This document shows, in pieces, positions 32,184 through 40,421 of a stretch of 40,421 nt of DNA. Positions within the stretch are counted from its first letter, which is position 1. Every line of letters starts with the position of its first letter. Under the pieces are notes generated by a model. The model saw only the letters and a program-made list of their open reading frames with translations. It searched no databases and was not told the DNA's origin. Both the position numbers and the translations under genes were made by a program. Origin of the DNA: an uncultured Bacilli bacterium. GTDB taxonomy: Bacteria > Bacillota_I > Bacilli_A > RF39 > UBA660. The DNA lies in NCBI GenBank assembly GCA_944363595.1, contig CALVUN010000068.1:1-40421 (forward strand), written 5' to 3'.

Positions 32184-35100
32184 ATGGCTTATAAGTTAAA
32201 ACAAAGCGGTGATTATAGAAAAAGAAGAAACTTTTCTATGATCAAAAATTCATTTGAACTTGATAATTTATTACAAATTCAAACAGAATCGTACGAATGG
32301 TTCAGAACAAAAGGAATAAAAGAGGTATTAGAGGAATTTTCACCAATTGAGAGTTTTTCTGGAAGTTTAACTCTCGAATTTAGTGACTATTCATTTGACA
32401 CGCCGAGATATTCAATTAAGGAGTGCAAAGATCGTCAAATCACTTATGCAGCACCTTTAAAAGTCCAAACAAGACTATTTAACAATGAAACAGGTGAAGT
32501 AAAAGAACAAGAAATCTTTTTAGGAGATATGCCTTTAATGACTGAAAGTGGAACATTTATCATAAATGGTGCCGAAAGAGTAATCGTTTCACAACTAGTA
32601 AGATCACCAAGTGTATATTTTTCTAAAGAAATTGATAAAAATGGAAAACCTGTTTTTGGCTCAAAAATCATACCTTCTCATGGAACATGGTTAGAATATG
32701 AAATAGATGCCAAAGAAGTAATTTATGTTCGTATTGATAGGACAAGAAAAGTACCATTAACAACATTGCTAAGAGCTTTTGGCTTATCTTCTAATGCTGA
32801 AATTTTAGAAGTTTTTGGTGACAACCAATATTTAAAAAATACAATAGAAAAAGATTCTACTAAAAACACTGATGAAGCATTAATCGAAATTTATGAAAAA
32901 TTAAGACCTGGAGAACCAATTACATTAGATGGCTCAAAGAACCAATTAATAACAAGATTCTTTGATAATTTTCGTTATGACCTAGCAAAAGTTGGACGCT
33001 ATAAATTTAATAAACGTCTAGCAATATCAGATCGTCTATTAAATAATGTAATAGCCGAAGATGTCATTATTGATGGTGAATTAAAGATAAAAGAAGGAAC
33101 AAAAATCACCAAAGAAATTTTAAATGAATTGCAAGAATATCTTGATGGAGGATATGGCCGCAAAGAAGTTACAATAAATCAAGAGTTAGATAATCACAAT
33201 ATTGTACAGGAAATGTATGTATATTCAAATATTGATCCTAAGAAAAAAGTTAAAGTAATAGGAAATGACCAAACAATAGATGTTAAAACATTGACAATTT
33301 CTGATGTATATGCATCTGTATCATATTATTTAAATTTACTTGAAGGTATAGGCCATGATGATGAAATAGACCATTTAGGAAATCGTCGTATTCGTCAAGT
33401 AGGAGAACTATTACAAAACCAATTTAAAGTTGGTATAAGTCGTATGGAAAGAGTTATTCGTGAACGTATGACAACGCAAGATATCGAAACAGTTACCCCT
33501 AAAACATTAATTAATATACGACCTGTAACCGCCGTATTAAAAGAATTTTTTGGTAGTAGCCAATTATCACAATTTATGGATCAAGTAAATCCAATCGCGG
33601 AGTTAACCCATAAACGTCGTCTATCTGCATTAGGGCCAGGCGGATTATCACGTGATCGTGCAGGTATGGAAGTACGTGATGTCAATGCATCACACTATGG
33701 AAGAATTTGTCCTATTGAATCACCAGAAGGACAAAATATAGGGTTAATTACATCTTTAGCAAGTTATGCTAAAGTTGATGAATATGGATTTATACAAACT
33801 CCATATCGTAAAGTTGAAAACAAAAAATTAACAGATAAAGTTGAATATCTAACTGCTGATCAAGAAGAAGAATTCTATATATCTCAAGCAACAGTTCATG
33901 TTAACGATGACAACGAAATAACTGATGCCGTCGTGTCAGGACGTCATCGTGGTGAAAACGTTCTAATTCCGGTTGACCAAGTTGACTATATTGATGTGTC
34001 ACCACAACAAGTAGTTTCAATAACAACAAGTTTAATTCCATTCTTGGAGCATGATGATGCAACACGTGCCCTAATGGGTGCTAACATGCAACGTCAAGCA
34101 TTACCACTTCTTACAACAGAAGCACCTTATGTCGGAACAGGTGTTGAATACATAGCTGCCAAAGATAGTGGTGCAGTAGTCGTTGCCAAAGCTGATGGAA
34201 TAGTTGAATATGTCGATGCCAAACGTATAGAAGTAAAAAATGCCAAAGGTAAAGACGTTTATCATTTAACTAATTTTGAACGTTCTAATCAAGGAGAAAC
34301 AGCCAATCATCGCCCAATCGTAAGAGCGGGAGACAAAATTCATCGTGGACAAGTTATTGCCGATGGACCTAGTACAGACATGGGAGAACTAGCATTAGGT
34401 AAAAATGTTGTAGTAGCCTTTATGACTTTCAATGGTTATAACTTTGAAGATGCCGTTATCATGAATGAAAGATTAGTAAAAGAAGATGTATACACGTCAT
34501 TACATATAGAAGATTATGAAATTCAATGTCGTGATACTAAACTAGGACCAGAAGAAATAACTCGTGACATACCGAATGTTAGTGAGGAAGCTAGAAAAAA
34601 TCTAGATGAAAATGGTATAATCAAAATAGGTACCGAAGTCAAAGAAGGAGATATCCTTGTTGGTAAAGTAACCCCAAAAGGAATGGCTGATTTAACAAGT
34701 GAAGAAAAATTATTACATGCTATTTTTGGTGAAAAAACAAGAGAAGTTCGTAATTCATCCCTAACTGTCCCACATGGAGGAGAAGGAATCGTTCATGATG
34801 TCAAAGTATATACCAAAGATGATAATGATGACTTACCAAGTGGTGTAAGCAAAGTAATACGTGTTTACATAATTCAAAAACGTAAAATTCAAGTTGGAGA
34901 TAAAATGGCTGGACGTCATGGAAATAAAGGTGTTATTTCTCTTATTCTACCATCAGAAGATATGCCATATTTACCAGATGGAAGACCAGTTGATATTATG
35001 TTAAATCCACAGGGTGTACCATCTCGTATGAACATAGGACAAGTTTTAGAATTACATTTAGGAATGGCTGCCAAAAAGCTAGGCGTTCATGTAGCAACAC

Positions 35101-35792
35101 CAGTATTAGATGGAGCTAAAGAAGAAGACATTATAGCAATGATGAAAGAAGCAGGCATGGATGAAGATGGAAAAACTGTATTGTATGATGGACGTACAGG
35201 GGAACCATTTGACAATCGTGTTAGTGTTGGTGTTATGTACATGATTAAATTACATCATATGGTTGATGACAAATTACACGCAAGATCAACTGGACCATAT
35301 TCCTTAGTTACCCAACAACCATTAGGAGGTAAAGCTCAATTTGGTGGTCAAAGGTTTGGTGAAATGGAAATATGGGCACTTGAAGCATATGGTGCATCAC
35401 ATGTTCTTCAAGAAATATTAACATATAAATCTGACGATGTTATCGGACGTGTAAAATTATATGAAGCAATAGTAAAAGGAACATCATTACCAGATCCAAG
35501 TATTCCAGAAGCATTCCGTGTATTAATTAAAGAATTCCAAGCACTAGGTTTAGATATATCAGTAATTAATAACAATGATGAAGAAGTTGAATTTAAAGAA
35601 TTAGAAAAAGAAGAAGACGAAGAGGATAAACCAATCGCTGAAGAAATAGAAAGCCCATCTAAAAGCATTTTTGATGAATTAGATGAAGAAATAGATGAAT
35701 CCATCGAAGATGAGCTTGGCGATGATGAGTTAAATGACGATATCGAGGCTGATATCGAAGACAAGTTAGATGAAAAAGGAGGTGATTTCTAA
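32184..35792 (+). CDS. rpoB: RNA polymerase beta subunit
   Basis: This 1202-residue beta subunit is complete. Recognisable blocks include the rifampicin-pocket region [18 protein letters not shown] and [13 protein letters not shown] (about residues 456-485), [18 protein letters not shown], and [15 protein letters not shown] with the active-site lysines. [25 protein letters not shown] is near the end. A strongly acidic tail of about 60 residues (rich in Glu/Asp) follows the conserved part. The classical rifampicin contact residues Asp, His and Ser of the pocket are present. The start follows a GGGGTGA site. The stop overlaps the rpoC start (TAATG), and the rpoC binding site is within the last codons. 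Confidence 0.98.
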   Translation: MAYKLKQSGDYRKRRNFSMIKNSFELDNLLQIQTESYEWFRTKGIKEVLEEFSPIESFSGSLTLEFSDYSFDTPRYSIKECKDRQITYAAPLKVQTRLFNNETGEVKEQEIFLGDMPLMTESGTFIINGAERVIVSQLVRSPSVYFSKEIDKNGKPVFGSKIIPSHGTWLEYEIDAKEVIYVRIDRTRKVPLTTLLRAFGLSSNAEILEVFGDNQYLKNTIEKDSTKNTDEALIEIYEKLRPGEPITLDGSKNQLITRFFDNFRYDLAKVGRYKFNKRLAISDRLLNNVIAEDVIIDGELKIKEGTKITKEILNELQEYLDGGYGRKEVTINQELDNHNIVQEMYVYSNIDPKKKVKVIGNDQTIDVKTLTISDVYASVSYYLNLLEGIGHDDEIDHLGNRRIRQVGELLQNQFKVGISRMERVIRERMTTQDIETVTPKTLINIRPVTAVLKEFFGSSQLSQFMDQVNPIAELTHKRRLSALGPGGLSRDRAGMEVRDVNASHYGRICPIESPEGQNIGLITSLASYAKVDEYGFIQTPYRKVENKKLTDKVEYLTADQEEEFYISQATVHVNDDNEITDAVVSGRHRGENVLIPVDQVDYIDVSPQQVVSITTSLIPFLEHDDATRALMGANMQRQALPLLTTEAPYVGTGVEYIAAKDSGAVVVAKADGIVEYVDAKRIEVKNAKGKDVYHLTNFERSNQGETANHRPIVRAGDKIHRGQVIADGPSTDMGELALGKNVVVAFMTFNGYNFEDAVIMNERLVKEDVYTSLHIEDYEIQCRDTKLGPEEITRDIPNVSEEARKNLDENGIIKIGTEVKEGDILVGKVTPKGMADLTSEEKLLHAIFGEKTREVRNSSLTVPHGGEGIVHDVKVYTKDDNDDLPSGVSKVIRVYIIQKRKIQVGDKMAGRHGNKGVISLILPSEDMPYLPDGRPVDIMLNPQGVPSRMNIGQVLELHLGMAAKKLGVHVATPVLDGAKEEDIIAMMKEAGMDEDGKTVLYDGRTGEPFDNRVSVGVMYMIKLHHMVDDKLHARSTGPYSLVTQQPLGGKAQFGGQRFGEMEIWALEAYGASHVLQEILTYKSDDVIGRVKLYEAIVKGTSLPDPSIPEAFRVLIKEFQALGLDISVINNNDEEVEFKELEKEEDEEDKPIAEEIESPSKSIFDELDEEIDESIEDELGDDELNDDIEADIEDKLDEKGGDF

Positions 35793-38700
35793 TGTTAGAA
35801 GCAAACAAATTTAAAGCTTTAAAAATAGGAATCGCTTCTCCTGAAAAAATACGTTCATGGTCATATGGTGAAGTATTAAAACCAGAAACAATTAACTATC
35901 GTACATTAAAACCAGAACGTGATGGTTTATTCTGTGAAAAAATATTTGGCCCAACGAGAGATTATGAATGTTCATGCGGAAAATACAAAAGATTAAGATA
36001 TAAAAATATTGTCTGTGATCGCTGTGGTGTCGAAGTAACAAAGTCAAAAGTACGTCGTGAACGTATGGGACATATTGAATTAGCGAGCCCTGTAAGCCAT
36101 ATATGGTATGTAAAAGGTATGCCATCATACATTGGACTATGCCTAGATATGTCTCCTCGTGATCTTGAAGAAGTAATTTACTTTGTCTCTTATGTTGTAA
36201 TTGATCCAGGAAATACCCCATTAATTAAAAAACAAATACTATCTGACAAAGAATATCGCATTTATTATGAAAAATATGGAAATAGTTTCAAAGTAGGAAT
36301 GGGAGCAGAGGCTATTAAAGAATTATTACAACAAGTTGATGTTCATAAAGAATTAGAAGAAATTCAAAAAGAACTTGAAGGTGCAACAGGACAAAGAAGA
36401 ACAAGATTAGTTAAAAGATTAGACGCAATAAATTCTTTTGTAACATCAGGAAACAAACCAGAATGGATGATTTTAGATGTAATTCCAGTTATTCCACCTG
36501 ATTTAAGACCAATGATTCAATTAGATGGTGGAAGATTTGCTACAAGTGATTTAAACGATTTATATCGTCGTGTTATCAATAGAAATAATCGTTTAAAAAA
36601 GTTAATCGAATTAGGAGCACCATCAATTATTGTCCAAAACGAAAAACGTATGCTACAAGAAGCAGTTGATGCCCTATTTGATAATGGACGTCGTGGTCGA
36701 AGCGTAACAGGACCTGGAAATCGCCCACTAAAATCATTATCAAGTATGTTAAAAGGAAAGCAAGGACGTTTTCGTCAAAACCTATTAGGTAAACGTGTTG
36801 ACTACTCAGGACGTTCAGTTATCGTTGTTGGACCAGACTTAAAAATGTATCAATGTGGATTACCAAAACAAATGGCACTTGAACTATTCAAACCACATAT
36901 AATTAATGGTTTAGTTACCAAAGAAATAGCTAATAACATTAAATCAGCAAAACGTATGATTGAAACTGCTGATCCAAAAGTATGGGACGTTGTTGAAGAA
37001 GTAATTAAAGAACATCCAGTAATGCTAAATCGTGCCCCAACACTTCACCGTTTAGGAATACAAGCATTCGAACCAAAATTAATTTCTGGAAAAGCAATAC
37101 GTCTACATCCATTAGTAACAACTGGATTCAATGCCGATTTTGATGGTGACCAGATGGCTGTCCACGTTCCATTATCAGAAGAAGCAAAAGCCGAAGCACG
37201 TATTCTAATGTTAGGTGCCAATAATATCTTATCTCCTAAAGATGGATCACCAATTGTTACACCATCTCAAGATATGATTTTAGGTAACTATTACATAACA
37301 ATGGAAAAAAATGGAGAAGAAGGCGAAGGTCGTGTCTTTAAAGATACAAATGAAGCACTAATGGCATATCAACGTCGTGAAATAACTCTTCACACAAGAA
37401 TTGCTGTTCCTGTTAACTCATTTAAACATAAAGTATTTTTAGATTGTCATAAAGACAAATACTTTGTAACGACAGCGGGAAAAATAATCTTTAATGAAAT
37501 CCTACCTGACTCATTCCCATATGTAAATGAGCCAACAACAGAAAATATTGAGGGAGCAACACCTGATAAATACTTTATTTCTTACGGTGAAAACATCAAA
37601 GAAAGAATAAAAGAAATACCTAGACCTGCTCCATTCAGTAAAGGAACGCTAGAAAAACTAATCGCCCAAATGTTTAAGCGCTACAAAACAACAGAAACAT
37701 CAATATTCCTAGATAAATTAAAAGACTTAGGATTCAAATATTCAACATATTCAGGTATAACTGTTGCAATATCTGATATTATCACAAGTAAAAATAAAGA
37801 TCAAATTATTGAAAAAAGTCAAAAAGAAATAAATAAAATAACTAAACAATTCCAACGTGGTTTAATAACTGAACAAGAAAGATTGTCATTAGTAATTGAG
37901 GTTTGGACAAAAGCTAAAGAAGAAATACAAAAAGAGTTAGAAACTTACGCTAAAAGTGAAGAAATGGAAGATAATTCTCTAGTTATTATGATGAATTCAA
38001 AAGCACGTGGTACAATATCTAACTTCGTCCAATTAGCAGGTATGCGTGGATTGATGGCTAAACCAAATGGTGAAACAATAGAAATACCAATCTTATCATC
38101 ATTTAAAGATGGATTATCAGTATCAGAGTTCTTCTTATCAACTCACAGTGCTCGTAAAGGTAGTGCCGATACAGCTTTAAAAACTGCCGATTCAGGTTAT
38201 ATGACAAGACGTCTTGTCGATGTTGCTCAAGATGTTATCGTACGTGAAGATGATTGTGGAACAACTCAAGGTGTAACCGTCAGTGCCTTCATTGATGAAA
38301 AAGATGGCAATGTCATCGAATCACTTTATGATCGTATTATTGGACGTTATACAAATAAAAAAGTAATCAATCCAGAAACAAAAGAAACAATTATTGATAA
38401 AAACGAATACATCACTGAAGCAATTGCCGATAAAATCATAAAAGCGGGAATTACTGAAGTAACAATTCGTACAGGATTAACATGCCGTACTAACCATGGA
38501 ATATGTCGTAAATGTTATGGACGTAATCTAGCAACTGGTAATATTGTTGAAATAGGTGAAGCAGTTGGTATCATGGGAGCTCAATCTATTGGTGAACCAG
38601 GTACCCAATTAACAATGCGTACTTTCCATACAGGTGGAGTAGCGGGTTCCGATATTACACAAGGTTTACCTCGTGTTGAAGAATTATTTGAAGCTCGTAC

Positions 38701-39427
38701 ACCTAAAGGAAAAGCAACTATATCAGAAATAGATGGTGTTGTCCAAAAAATTGAAGAATCATCAGGAAAATTCCATGTTTATATCAAAAATGATAATGAA
38801 ATACGTGAACATGTAACAGCTTATGGAGCAAAATTACGTGTTGAAAAAGGTGATAAAATATCTGCTGGTGATCGTTTAACGGAAGGTAATATAAGTCCAA
38901 AAGAATTACTTGCTGTAACAGATCCAAATACAGTTCAACAATACATTCTAAAAGAAGTTCAAAAAGTATATCGATCTCAAGGTGTTGATATTTCCGATAA
39001 ACACGTTGAATTAATAGCTAGAAGAATGATATCACAAATTAGAATTATGGATGCTGGCGATACAAACTTTGTACCAAGTACAACAGTATCACTAAATGAA
39101 TTTACTGAAGGAAACCGTGATGTAATTATTCAAGGTAAAAAGCCAGCTATTGGGCAACCAATCCTATTAGGTATTACCAAAGCATCACTTCAAACTGAAT
39201 CATTCCTATCAGCAGCATCATTCCAAGAAACAACAAGAATATTAACAGAAGCTTCTGTTAAAGGAAAAGTTGATAACTTACATGGATTAAAAGAAAACGT
39301 TATTATAGGTAAACTAATTCCAGCAGGAACTGGTGCCAAAGAATATATGGATATCGATTATTCTTTAGAAAAAGAATTCTTTGATGATGATGCATCAGAA
39401 GCTTTAGAGGAAGAATTCATTGATTAA
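35792..39427 (+). CDS. rpoC: RNA polymerase beta-prime subunit
   Basis: This 1211-residue subunit has the N-terminal zinc site [22 protein letters not shown] (about 69-90), the lid and rudder region [23 protein letters not shown], and the catalytic NADFDGD with three Mg-binding Asp (near residues 446-452). The second zinc site has [14 protein letters not shown]. The bridge/trigger area has [17 protein letters not shown] and [13 protein letters not shown]-type text. The length is normal for Bacilli. It is translationally coupled to rpoB, with GGAGGTGAT before the ATG. Confidence 0.98.
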   Translation: MLEANKFKALKIGIASPEKIRSWSYGEVLKPETINYRTLKPERDGLFCEKIFGPTRDYECSCGKYKRLRYKNIVCDRCGVEVTKSKVRRERMGHIELASPVSHIWYVKGMPSYIGLCLDMSPRDLEEVIYFVSYVVIDPGNTPLIKKQILSDKEYRIYYEKYGNSFKVGMGAEAIKELLQQVDVHKELEEIQKELEGATGQRRTRLVKRLDAINSFVTSGNKPEWMILDVIPVIPPDLRPMIQLDGGRFATSDLNDLYRRVINRNNRLKKLIELGAPSIIVQNEKRMLQEAVDALFDNGRRGRSVTGPGNRPLKSLSSMLKGKQGRFRQNLLGKRVDYSGRSVIVVGPDLKMYQCGLPKQMALELFKPHIINGLVTKEIANNIKSAKRMIETADPKVWDVVEEVIKEHPVMLNRAPTLHRLGIQAFEPKLISGKAIRLHPLVTTGFNADFDGDQMAVHVPLSEEAKAEARILMLGANNILSPKDGSPIVTPSQDMILGNYYITMEKNGEEGEGRVFKDTNEALMAYQRREITLHTRIAVPVNSFKHKVFLDCHKDKYFVTTAGKIIFNEILPDSFPYVNEPTTENIEGATPDKYFISYGENIKERIKEIPRPAPFSKGTLEKLIAQMFKRYKTTETSIFLDKLKDLGFKYSTYSGITVAISDIITSKNKDQIIEKSQKEINKITKQFQRGLITEQERLSLVIEVWTKAKEEIQKELETYAKSEEMEDNSLVIMMNSKARGTISNFVQLAGMRGLMAKPNGETIEIPILSSFKDGLSVSEFFLSTHSARKGSADTALKTADSGYMTRRLVDVAQDVIVREDDCGTTQGVTVSAFIDEKDGNVIESLYDRIIGRYTNKKVINPETKETIIDKNEYITEAIADKIIKAGITEVTIRTGLTCRTNHGICRKCYGRNLATGNIVEIGEAVGIMGAQSIGEPGTQLTMRTFHTGGVAGSDITQGLPRVEELFEARTPKGKATISEIDGVVQKIEESSGKFHVYIKNDNEIREHVTAYGAKLRVEKGDKISAGDRLTEGNISPKELLAVTDPNTVQQYILKEVQKVYRSQGVDISDKHVELIARRMISQIRIMDAGDTNFVPSTTVSLNEFTEGNRDVIIQGKKPAIGQPILLGITKASLQTESFLSAASFQETTRILTEASVKGKVDNLHGLKENVIIGKLIPAGTGAKEYMDIDYSLEKEFFDDDASEALEEEFID

Positions 39428-39452
39428 GAGCCACAATATGTGGTTCTTTTTT
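39426..39452 (+). terminator. Terminator after rpoC
   Basis: AAGAGCCACA (39426-39435) pairs with TGTGGTTCTT (39439-39448) with one G-T pair and a 3-base loop, followed by TTTT. It begins at the rpoC stop. Confidence 0.87.
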
Positions 39453-39454
39453 AC

Positions 39455-39483
39455 TTGACAAATAATAAATAATTAATTAACAT
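39455..39483 (+). promoter_or_regulatory. Promoter of the right-edge coiled-coil gene
   Basis: A consensus TTGACA (39455-39460) and TAACAT (39478-39483) have 17-base spacing, placing the transcript start about 10 bases before the ATG binding site. Confidence 0.6.
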
Positions 39484-39499
39484 ATAAAAAGGTGATAAA

Positions 39500-40421
39500 A
39501 TGGCCCATGCAAAAATAAGTAAATTTCAAGAAAAAATAAAATTAATTCGTATCTGTCGTTTACGAAAAAATAAAAAAAATAATAAATATGACAAAACACA
39601 AACAAAAGAAAAAAAATTACCAGAATCATATAATAATGTTACAAAGAAAAATAAATCAAAATTAAAAAAACCACAAAATAAAGGAATATTCAAAAATAAA
39701 AAGACAGAAAAAAACATTACATATCATAATTCACATAATAAAATAAACAGTAAAAAAGACAATAACATTATAATTATGCCAAAAAAGAAAAAGAGTCTCG
39801 AAAAAGATAAATCTCCTATTTATCAATTACATAAGACTAATAAACAGCAACTTTCAAACAATTATCATGACTTAGAACAATCAATTATTCTAAATTTAAC
39901 AATTCAAATTGAAAAATATACCTGTAAATTAGAAATATTAACTGATATATATAATAAAACCAAAGAAGAAAGTCAAAATAATATTACTCAAGAAGAATGT
40001 CAAGAGACACTATTAATAATTCAAGAATTATATAATAGATTATTAAAACTAAAAGAAGAACTTTCCCGTCTCACTGCTTACAATTATCAATATAATTTAT
40101 TAGAACTAGACAATAAAAACCTCTATGATGATATAATTACTCTAGAAAAAATAATTAACGAAAACAATATTGACATACCATCTATTATTTACAAAATAAA
40201 TAATTACGAATATTTAGCCAAATCATTAATTTATCTAGATGATGAAATAACTAACTTATATGAAGAATCACAGGATAAAATAGAAGATTACATAGAAAGA
40301 GATAACAATTTTACTTTTTTATCCCAAGAAACAGATAATCTTTTAAAAATAAGTGATGAAATAAATTCTGACATAAAAGATCAAGAAAAAATTCTAAAAA
40401 AATTAGAACAAGATGTAACTA
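39500..40421 (+). CDS. 5' part of an unknown basic, coiled-coil protein
   Basis: A frame opens at the ATG at 39500, after AAAGGTGA, and stays open to the last base (307 codons), so the gene is cut by the window edge. The first 110 residues are very basic and low-complexity (Lys/Asn-rich, no membrane segment), perhaps a nucleic-acid-binding or disordered region. From about residue 128 it becomes acidic and helical, with heptad-like text such as ILNLTIQIEKYTCKLEILTD, LLIIQELYNRLLKLKEELSR and LLKISDEINSDIKDQEKILKKLEQ, predicting long coiled coils. I recognise no family. It follows rpoC behind a terminator and has its own promoter. Confidence 0.75.
   Translation, partial: MAHAKISKFQEKIKLIRICRLRKNKKNNKYDKTQTKEKKLPESYNNVTKKNKSKLKKPQNKGIFKNKKTEKNITYHNSHNKINSKKDNNIIIMPKKKKSLEKDKSPIYQLHKTNKQQLSNNYHDLEQSIILNLTIQIEKYTCKLEILTDIYNKTKEESQNNITQEECQETLLIIQELYNRLLKLKEELSRLTAYNYQYNLLELDNKNLYDDIITLEKIINENNIDIPSIIYKINNYEYLAKSLIYLDDEITNLYEESQDKIEDYIERDNNFTFLSQETDNLLKISDEINSDIKDQEKILKKLEQDVT

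Noticed and set aside
33550-33660. Possible rifampicin-resistance signature in RpoB (Val in DQVNP)
   Set aside because: The position varies naturally among Bacilli, and the main contact residues (Asp, His, Ser) are unchanged.
35408-35764. Ser-rich minus-strand frame opposite the end of rpoB
   Set aside because: It is the shadow of the acidic GAT/GAA-rich RpoB tail.
1-40421. CRISPR array, rRNA operon or insertion sequence
   Set aside because: No regularly spaced repeats, rRNA text or transposase was seen. The only tandem repeats are those in the small ORF after nusG.

Overview
The window is a strongly AT-rich chromosomal segment from a Bacillota (Firmicutes) bacterium. The gene set and order point to an uncultured member of the Bacilli / Erysipelotrichia / Mollicutes-adjacent branch that still carries endospore genes (spoIVA, spoVIF, yabP, yabQ). 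TGA is used as a normal stop (for example at 12113-12115), so this is not the mycoplasma code.

Layout. 1-474 is the tail of an unidentified gene that runs off the left edge, followed by a gene-poor stretch up to a broken 3' end of spoIVA. 873-5634 (minus) is a GTPase and sporulation block: engB, an unknown gene, der, spoVIF, a class-I glutamine amidotransferase and spoIVA. 5849-7471 is pyrG (plus). 7482-9961 (minus) holds an unknown gene, cysS and a YugP-type zinc protease. 10273-13576 (plus) is a compact three-gene operon: a glutathionylspermidine-synthase-like ATP-grasp enzyme, an unknown protein, and a homospermidine-synthase-family enzyme. 13611-15818 (minus) is a large DUF2207 membrane protein. 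15969-18128 (plus) is gmk, yabP, yabQ, divIC and an unknown gene, convergent with ftsH and tilS (18129-21399, minus). 21502-28194 holds an unknown gene, an AlkD-like repair protein, soj/parA and parB, a cold-shock protein, a uracil/hypoxanthine-type DNA glycosylase, a broken and an intact SAF-domain membrane protein, and a COG2509-type flavoprotein. After tRNA-Val(GAC), 28503-39427 is the transcription/ribosome block secE-nusG-(repeat-built small ORF)-rplK-rplA-rplJ-rplL-rpoB-rpoC, with recognisable ribosomal-protein leaders. A further coiled-coil protein starts at 39500 and runs off the right edge.

Most genes are housekeeping. Four parts stand out. First, the ATP-grasp / unknown / homospermidine-synthase operon looks like a pathway for a polyamine-acid or polyamine-peptide conjugate. 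Second, spoIVA loses its conserved C-terminal part at about position 950 and is joined to unrelated DNA carrying a mobile-element-like gene tail, which could be an insertion, a developmentally excised element, a deletion or an assembly join. Third, spoVIF and a SAF-domain gene each carry a single in-frame TAA in an otherwise intact reading frame. Fourth, a small ORF coupled to nusG is built from two successive in-frame duplications.

All functional names come from recognising motifs and gene order by eye; no search was run.
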